Origin: Kofleriaceae bacterium | GTDB taxonomy: Bacteria > Myxococcota_A > Polyangia > Haliangiales > Haliangiaceae | DNA length: 64,000 nt | Assembly: GCA_020633495.1 (NCBI GenBank) | Contig: JACKDR010000021.1 | Location: 62,001 to 126,000 of the forward strand | Reading direction: 5' to 3' | Translations under genes and position numbers: made by a program | In this document: positions 59,266-64,000 of the stretch, one piece after another | Numbering within the stretch: position 1 is the stretch's first letter | Layout: each line of letters starts with the position of its first letter | The notes under the pieces: model-generated | The model's input: only the letters and a program-made list of their open reading frames with translations | The model's database searches: none | Told to the model about the DNA's origin: nothing

Positions 59266-60587
59266 GCCGCGTCGCCCGACGACGCCCTCGTCACCGGCGC
59301 GACCCGCGGCGGCCGCGCCACCGCGACCAGCGCGGTCGCGATCAGCGCCAGGCCGAGCACGCAGCCGGAGACCAGCATGTTGCCGTGGAAGAACAGGTTC
59401 GAGCCCAGGCCGAAGCCGCGCCACATCATCGCCAGGCCGACGACGACCAGCGCCGCTGGCAGGAAGCCCTGCTCGGGCCGGCGGTGCCGCCACACGCACG
59501 CCGCCGGGATCAGCGCGTACAGGTAGTAGTGGTTCCAGCTGATGCTCGGCACCACCAGCACCAGCACGACGCCCAGCGACCACACGACGTCGTCGCGCGC
59601 GGCGTCGCGCGCGGCGTCCGCCGCCGCGCGGCGGCCCCGCCGCACCAGGTACGCGGCGAGGCCGAGGCCGCCGGCGAGCAGCACCAGCGACGCGATCCGG
59701 TACGCCGGCGCGACCGCGAACAGGCGCCACGTAAAGATCTCCTGCATCGGCCGCTCGAAGCGCAGCAGGAACGCCGCCAGCGACTGGTTGTTGAACGCCG
59801 GGAAGCTCTGCTGCGACAGCTCGAGCATCCGGCCGATCCAGGTCGCGGTCGCGCCCGGCCCGGCGCCGACGACGCCGACCACCATCGCCGCCGCGATCGC
59901 GCCGCCGAAGCTCGCCGCCGCGCGCCACCGCCGGCGCAAGAGCAGCGGCACCACCAGCAGCCCCGGGCCGAGCTTGAGCAGGGTCGCGAACGCCAGGCAC
60001 AGGCCGGCGCCGACCTGGCGGCCGCGGCCGTCGAGCACGATCGTCGCGACGATCGCCAGGAACACCAGCGGCGTGGTCTGGCCCAGCTCGGCCGCCGAGC
60101 GCATCGGCTCGAACTGATCGAGGAACAACAGGGTCAGCGCGCCGCCCCACGGCGACACCAGGCCCAGCGCGAACCGGCGATCGAGCAGCCACAGCGCGGC
60201 CAGCGCCGCCACCAGGTTGGCGATCAGCAGGATCCGCCCCAGCACGACGTAGCGGATCCCGACCAGCGGCCGCGCCGCCACCGCGATCACCGGCGGCATG
60301 ACGAACGGCCGGGCGTCGCTGCGGACGCCGAGATCGCGCGCCGCGATCCGGTGCGGCGGGCTGTCGAGCTGGTTGAACAGCCGCGGATCGTGGTCGTAGA
60401 GGTGGTCGGCCTGACCGCGCTCGAGCAGCACGCCGGCGACGACGATCGGCTCGAGGTCCGAGGCGTCGTAGCCCCAGTAGTCGACGACGAAGGCGCGCAC
60501 GAACAGCACGCTGGCCCCGACCAGGGCCAGCACCCCCGCCGCGAGGCGGAGCCGGCGCAGCGCGCGACCCACGACCCACGGTACCAT
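59250..60587 (-). CDS. GT87/DUF2029-type membrane glycosyltransferase
   Basis: 445 residues with about ten hydrophobic segments. The N-terminal loop after helix 1 has DYWGYDASDLEPIVVAG and a Asp/His-containing stretch LYDHDP, as in polyprenyl-phosphate-mannose-dependent GT87 enzymes. AFATLLKLGPGLLVVPLL is the conserved Lys/Pro segment. Acts in the membrane, transferring sugars from lipid carriers. The ATG at 60587 lies only 8 bases from the divergent gene start, so both promoters must overlap coding sequence. Confidence 0.75.
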   Translation of the reverse strand: MVPWVVGRALRRLRLAAGVLALVGASVLFVRAFVVDYWGYDASDLEPIVVAGVLLERGQADHLYDHDPRLFNQLDSPPHRIAARDLGVRSDARPFVMPPVIAVAARPLVGIRYVVLGRILLIANLVAALAALWLLDRRFALGLVSPWGGALTLLFLDQFEPMRSAAELGQTTPLVFLAIVATIVLDGRGRQVGAGLCLAFATLLKLGPGLLVVPLLLRRRWRAAASFGGAIAAAMVVGVVGAGPGATATWIGRMLELSQQSFPAFNNQSLAAFLLRFERPMQEIFTWRLFAVAPAYRIASLVLLAGGLGLAAYLVRRGRRAAADAARDAARDDVVWSLGVVLVLVVPSISWNHYYLYALIPAACVWRHRRPEQGFLPAALVVVGLAMMWRGFGLGSNLFFHGNMLVSGCVLGLALIATALVAVARPPRVAPVTRASSGDAAQGAG

Positions 60588-60595
60588 GGGCGCGC

Positions 60596-61834
60596 GTGCG
60601 CCCCCGGATCGTCCTGGCCGTGGCCATCGTCGTGCACCTCGGCCTCGGCGCCGCGCTCGCCACCGGCGGGCTGCGGCCCTTCTATAACGACATCCGGAAC
60701 CGCCCCGGCCCGGCCGCCGACTTCTTCGCCGTCTACCACGCCGGGCGCCAGGTCTGGACCGGGCGCTCGCCGTACGCCCGCGCCGAGCGCCCCGCGATCA
60801 CGCCGTCGCACTTCGCGCCGTTCCGGTACCCGCCGGGGGTGGCGTGGACCCTGGGCGCCGCGGTCGCCAAGACCCGGCCGTGGATCGCCTACGGCGCGTG
60901 GCTGGTGATCGTCGAGGGCCTGCTGGTGGTCGGCGTGATCCGGCTGCGCGAGCTGGTCGACGATCCGCGACGGCTGGCCTGGCTGCGCGCGGCGTGGCTG
61001 GCGTTCCCGCCGTTCTTCCTCGAGCTGTGGATGGGGCAGTTCACGTTCGTCGCCGCGATGCTGACGTTCTTCGCGGTGCTGGCGTGGCGGCGCGGCCGGG
61101 CCCGCCGCGGCGCCGTGGCGTGGGCGGCGGCGTGCGTGCTCAAGCTGTTCCCGCTGGCGCTGGTGCCGGCGCTGGCGCTGCGCCGCCGCGCCGGCGCGCT
61201 GGCGCTGATGACGATCGCGCTCGCCGCGGCGCTGGCGCCGCTGCTGGCCATCGACGGCGGCGTCCGCGGCTTCTTCGCCCTCAACTTCGGCGCGCCCGAG
61301 GCCGCCGAGGTCCACGCCGGCAACTTCAGCCTCCTCGCGCTGCTCTACGAGGGCGTGACCTGGGTGACGGGCGCCGCGCCCGACGCCGCCGGCTGGGCCG
61401 TGGTCGCGCGGGTCGTGGCGTGGAGCCTGGCGGCGCTGGTCGCGGTCGCGATGTGGCGAGGACGGCGCGGCGACCTCGGCGTCGCCGCGGCGGCGGCGCT
61501 GTGGCTGCTGCCGCTGATGTCGAAGGACTCGTGGGAGCACCACGCGGTGGTGGCGCTGCCCGCGGTGGCGCTGATGGCGGCCGCGTTCGCGGCGCGGCCC
61601 CGGCACCTCGCGCTGACCGCGGCGGCGTGGGCGCTGGTGGCGCTGCCGTCGCTGCTGGTCGCGCTGCAGCGCACGCCCTCCACCTGGTACCCCGACGCGA
61701 CCTGGTCACCCGGGGTCCGCGTCCTCTACCACGCGCCGCATCCGCTGGGCGCGCTGCTCGGCCTCGGGCTGTGCGTCGCCGCGATGTGGCGCGGCGACGC
61801 CGCCGGCGCGCGCTACGACGCGCCGCCGCAGTGA
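60596..61834 (+). CDS. GT87/DUF2029-type membrane glycosyltransferase
   Basis: 412 residues, about ten hydrophobic segments. Family pieces: DFFAVYHAGRQVWTGRSPYA, HFAPFRYPPGVAWTLG, LWMGQFTFVAAMLTFFAVLA and ACVLKLFPLALVPALAL. The Asp in the first loop (AADFFAVYH) is the expected catalytic base. A GTG at 60596 starts it. Divergent partner of the previous gene and the same family, so they may add successive sugars to one glycan. Overlaps the tail of the next reverse-strand gene by 22 bp. Confidence 0.8.
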   Translation: MRPRIVLAVAIVVHLGLGAALATGGLRPFYNDIRNRPGPAADFFAVYHAGRQVWTGRSPYARAERPAITPSHFAPFRYPPGVAWTLGAAVAKTRPWIAYGAWLVIVEGLLVVGVIRLRELVDDPRRLAWLRAAWLAFPPFFLELWMGQFTFVAAMLTFFAVLAWRRGRARRGAVAWAAACVLKLFPLALVPALALRRRAGALALMTIALAAALAPLLAIDGGVRGFFALNFGAPEAAEVHAGNFSLLALLYEGVTWVTGAAPDAAGWAVVARVVAWSLAALVAVAMWRGRRGDLGVAAAAALWLLPLMSKDSWEHHAVVALPAVALMAAAFAARPRHLALTAAAWALVALPSLLVALQRTPSTWYPDATWSPGVRVLYHAPHPLGALLGLGLCVAAMWRGDAAGARYDAPPQ

Positions 61835-62334
61835 TTCGTGGTCGACCAGCCCTGCCAGGTGTTGTTGACCGCGTTGCCGTCGCCGACCGTCTGGTTGGGG
61901 CACCAGTACGGGTGCTGGCCGAAGGTCGACCAGCCGCCCGGGCTCTGCTGGCCCCAGTAGTTCTTGAAGTTGGCGCCCCAGCCCGGGGTGATGAACCAGG
62001 TGTCGAGCGACGAGTTGCACCGGTTGCCCCAGCTGTACGACGTGCAGTAGCCGTAGTTGCCGTACCAGTTGAACTCGCTGGCGGTGAAGCCGCCCTGCCC
62101 CTTCCACGACCAGTTCCACGCGTTCGACTCGGCGCGCGCGCTCCACGACAGGCCGTACTGCACCGCGGAGGTGACGACGATCGACTTGTCGATGCGCGGC
62201 TGGTTGATCTGGTCGGGCGCGGTCAGCGCCGCCGACGTGGTGCCGAGCTGCTCGTCGGGAGTGACTTCCTCGGACACGCAGGCGGCCGAGGCCAGCGCGG
62301 TCATCAGGGCGAGTGCGGTCAGGGTCCGGGTCAT
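61813..62334 (-). CDS. Aromatic- and Asn-rich secreted lipoprotein
   Basis: 173 residues, no family known. Signal with lipobox ASAAC (Cys about 19), a short acidic linker (VSEEVTPDEQLGTTSAALTA), then a Trp/Tyr/Gly/Asn/Ser-rich domain (WNWSWKGQGGFTASEFNWYG, NYGYCTSYSWGNRCNSS) with four further Cys, likely two disulfides. SAAL-type linkers are common before secreted domains in myxobacteria. Composition hints at a carbohydrate- or surface-binding domain. Its upstream region contains the TTGAACA array. Confidence 0.65.
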   Translation of the reverse strand: MTRTLTALALMTALASAACVSEEVTPDEQLGTTSAALTAPDQINQPRIDKSIVVTSAVQYGLSWSARAESNAWNWSWKGQGGFTASEFNWYGNYGYCTSYSWGNRCNSSLDTWFITPGWGANFKNYWGQQSPGGWSTFGQHPYWCPNQTVGDGNAVNNTWQGWSTTNHCGGAS

Positions 62335-62456
62335 CGAAGTTCTCCTGGGGCGTGAAGTGCTGGCGGAAAGAACTGTAAGGACCCTTATTCACAGGACATG
62401 CCATCTGGTAACCGGCGGATTTCCTAAGTGCTTGTGCTAATTGCACAATGGCCATT

Positions 62457-62527
62457 TGTTCAAGGCTTGAACGGATACTGACCAGCCGGTTTCATGAATT
62501 GAACAACTTTTGAACAAGCTTTGAACA
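62457..62527. promoter_or_regulatory. Phased TTGAACA repeat array
   Basis: A perfect 15-bp dyad GTTCAAGGCTTGAAC (62458-62472) is followed by three direct TTGAACA copies at 62499, 62510 and 62521, exactly 11 bp apart. The distance from the dyad right arm (62467) to the first copy is 32 bp, about three turns. The repeats thus lie on one face of the DNA. The region is much more AT-rich than the window. It ends 37 bases before the ATG of the forward gene and lies 122 bases upstream of the reverse-strand lipoprotein gene. Looks like an operator for a helix-turn-helix regulator. Confidence 0.75.
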
Positions 62528-62563
62528 GCGGGTCAGCCGTGTGAGACGCTACCGTCGAGCGGG

Positions 62564-63241
62564 ATGTCGAAGCCGCTTCGCTGGGGCGCCGCCGCCGGGG
62601 CGCTGCTCCTGCTGGTGCTGCTGCTGTGGCTGTCGCTGCGCGGCGCGCGCCACGCGTCGCTGTCACGCGCGCCGCGCGCCCTGCCCGCGCGCAGCGCCGC
62701 GCCGCCGCCGCCACCGGCGACCGCCGCCGCGCGATCGCGCCGCGCCACCGGCCCCGGCGTCGGCGGCGGCGGCGACAGCACCCACGCGGCCCCGGCGGGC
62801 GCCGACGATCTGATGCCGCACGAGGGCGCGGCGCCGCCCAAGGATCCGAACGGGCCGGTGCGCGACTGGCGCGACTTCACGCCCGACGAGCGCGCCGCGG
62901 TGTCGGGCATGGAGCTCGACATGGCCGACATGGGCGACGTCATCGAGCGCCTCGAGAGCGGCGAGGAGATCGCCAGGCTGCGCGACGCCCCGGTGACCGC
63001 CGACGAGCAGGCCGCGATGCGCGCCGAGATCGACGCCTACGCGGCGGTCTACGAGGACGCCTACGATCGGGCGTACCAGAACGAGACCACCGTGATCGAG
63101 ATGGCGGACGCCATGCAGCAGGCGCGGGCCCGCTTCGATCAGCGGGTCCGCGACATCTACGGCCTCAGCGACGACCAGTTCTACGCGCTGTTCCCGTACC
63201 GCCGCGAGCTCGGCGGCGGCGGCGGCGACGTGCCTCAGTAG
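62564..63241 (+). CDS. Membrane-anchored protein of unknown function
   Basis: 225 residues. One N-terminal membrane helix (GALLLLVLLLWLSL), a Pro/Ala-rich disordered linker (residues about 35-75), then a charged helical domain (DWRDFTPDERAAVSGMELDM, ADEQAAMRAEIDAYAAVYED). Topology suggests the helical domain is outside the cytoplasm. Not recognised. Directly downstream of the TTGAACA array, so probably under its control. Confidence 0.6.
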   Translation: MSKPLRWGAAAGALLLLVLLLWLSLRGARHASLSRAPRALPARSAAPPPPPATAAARSRRATGPGVGGGGDSTHAAPAGADDLMPHEGAAPPKDPNGPVRDWRDFTPDERAAVSGMELDMADMGDVIERLESGEEIARLRDAPVTADEQAAMRAEIDAYAAVYEDAYDRAYQNETTVIEMADAMQQARARFDQRVRDIYGLSDDQFYALFPYRRELGGGGGDVPQ

Positions 63242-64000
63242 TAGGTGCCGGCCGGCAGCTTGCGGCCGTCGCGCTCGCGCCGGTCGGCCTCGGCGCGGCG
63301 CAGCGCCTGGACCTCGGCGGCGGCGGCGCGCGCCGCGGCGTCGTCGGGGAACAGCGCCGCGAAGGCGTCGACCATCGAGAAGCCGAGGCGCCCGACCGAG
63401 AAGTTGTCGGGGTGAGTGGCCTGGTAGAAGAAGGCGCCGGGCGGGCGCTCGAGGGCGCGGAACCGGGCCAGCTCGGCGCGGGCCTCGTCGGCGCGGCCGG
63501 CGCGGAACGCCAGGAAGCCGACGACGAGGTGCGCGGTGGGGCTGGCGTCGCGCAGGGCGAGCACCCGCCGCGCCGCCCAGCCGGCGCGCTGGTAGCGCAG
63601 CTGGCCGAGCATGTCCTGCGCCATGTCGACGAACGCGCGCGCGACCTCGGCCTCGACCGCGGCGCGGCCCGGCCCGGCCGGCTCGCCGGCGAGCGCGCGC
63701 TCGAGGTGCGGCACCGCGCAGGTCCAGTCGTGCCAGCGCCAGCAGCCGTGGGCCTCGACCAGCTCGCGGCGCGCCGGCGTCAACGCCAGCGGGTCGGCCT
63801 GGATGGCCTGGCCGAGCTGCCACATCAGCGTGTAGTAGTCGCGCAAGAGGTAGCTCTGGGCGGGATCGTCGTCGGCGAGCGCGGCGCCGGCGAGCAGGGC
63901 GTCGAGGGCCTCGTCCCACCGCGCCAGCAGCAGCAGCACCTTGGCCTCGTTGAGGTACGTCGCGGCGCTGGGCACCAGGTCGCGGGCGCGGCGCAGCTCG
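63235..64000 (-). CDS. TPR-like repeat protein, 5' part outside window
   Basis: At least 255 residues are visible; the frame is open to the window end (ELRRARDLVPSAATYLNEAK crosses the edge region). Helical pairs in tetratricopeptide style: EAKVLLLLARWDEALDALLA, RRVLALRDASPTAHLVVGFL, AFRAGRADEARAELARFRAL. It ends PAGTYY. Such repeats mediate protein contacts. Tail-to-tail 7-bp overlap with the membrane-anchored gene. Confidence 0.6.
   Translation of the reverse strand, partial: ELRRARDLVPSAATYLNEAKVLLLLARWDEALDALLAGAALADDDPAQSYLLRDYYTLMWQLGQAIQADPLALTPARRELVEAHGCWRWHDWTCAVPHLERALAGEPAGPGRAAVEAEVARAFVDMAQDMLGQLRYQRAGWAARRVLALRDASPTAHLVVGFLAFRAGRADEARAELARFRALERPPGAFFYQATHPDNFSVGRLGFSMVDAFAALFPDDAAARAAAAEVQALRRAEADRRERDGRKLPAGTYY

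Noticed and set aside
1..64000. tRNA, rRNA, insertion sequence or integrase
   Set aside because: I saw no cloverleaf, rRNA-like block, transposase motif or terminal inverted repeats. This was by reading only; a tRNA search program would settle it.

Overview
The window is very GC-rich (about 70% or more by eye), uses many GTG starts and some TTG, and packs genes into operons whose stop and start codons overlap (ATGA, GTGA, TGATG). Multihaem cytochromes, IgGFc-binding-type and other lipoproteins, and a contractile injection system together suggest a Myxococcota (deltaproteobacterial) chromosome. This is an inference from gene content; no rRNA or tRNA gene is present to confirm it.

Layout. 1-2.2 kb: tail of a nitrilase-superfamily gene and a broken HNH endonuclease gene. 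2.9-6.3 kb: a phospholipase D-type lipoprotein, a DoxX-like membrane protein and its divergent LysR regulator. 6.3-13.5 kb: one reverse-strand operon encoding an RND efflux pump (outer membrane factor, lipoprotein adaptor, inner membrane pump) followed by its own response regulator and histidine kinase. 13.6-18.6 kb: a CoA-transferase, a ClC channel with CBS domains and an ABC1/UbiB-type kinase. 18.6-24.1 kb: an IgGFc-binding-type lipoprotein, an epimerase with divergent LysR regulator, a pseudopilin-like fragment, a YfcF-type glutathione transferase and a Trp-rich lipoprotein. 24.5-28.3 kb: a decahaem OmcA/MtrC-type surface cytochrome and a parvulin-type lipoprotein.

28.4-55.9 kb is the centrepiece: a single reverse-strand operon of 22 genes encoding an extracellular contractile injection system (eCIS, Afp/PVC family). 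In transcription order it has a DUF4255/Pvc16 cap protein, a carbohydrate-binding-like protein of unknown role, sheath, tube, second sheath, second tube, a 61-residue protein, LysM hub, gpD and gpV spike proteins, gp25, two baseplate-J-like wedge proteins, a tail protein I, three related Cys-rich proteins of unknown role, a short unknown protein, a frameshift-riddled candidate tape measure, the eCIS AAA+ ATPase, a 971-residue candidate cargo/toxin and, one base later, a candidate immunity protein. Upstream lies a sigma-54 activator with a GAFTGA loop and no sensor domain. Between them are a near-consensus sigma-54 promoter and four 18-bp direct repeats where enhancer sites would be expected.

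57.4-64 kb: MsrB, a heptahaem lipoprotein, two divergent GT87-type membrane glycosyltransferases, an aromatic-rich secreted lipoprotein, a striking 11-bp-phased TTGAACA repeat array, a membrane-anchored unknown protein and a partial TPR-like protein.

A recurring oddity is that six genes carry frameshifts, most of them at G/C runs, while coding sense continues in the new frame. The putative tape-measure gene has five. Either the assembly has indel errors in G/C runs or these genes are recently inactivated; the sequence alone cannot decide.
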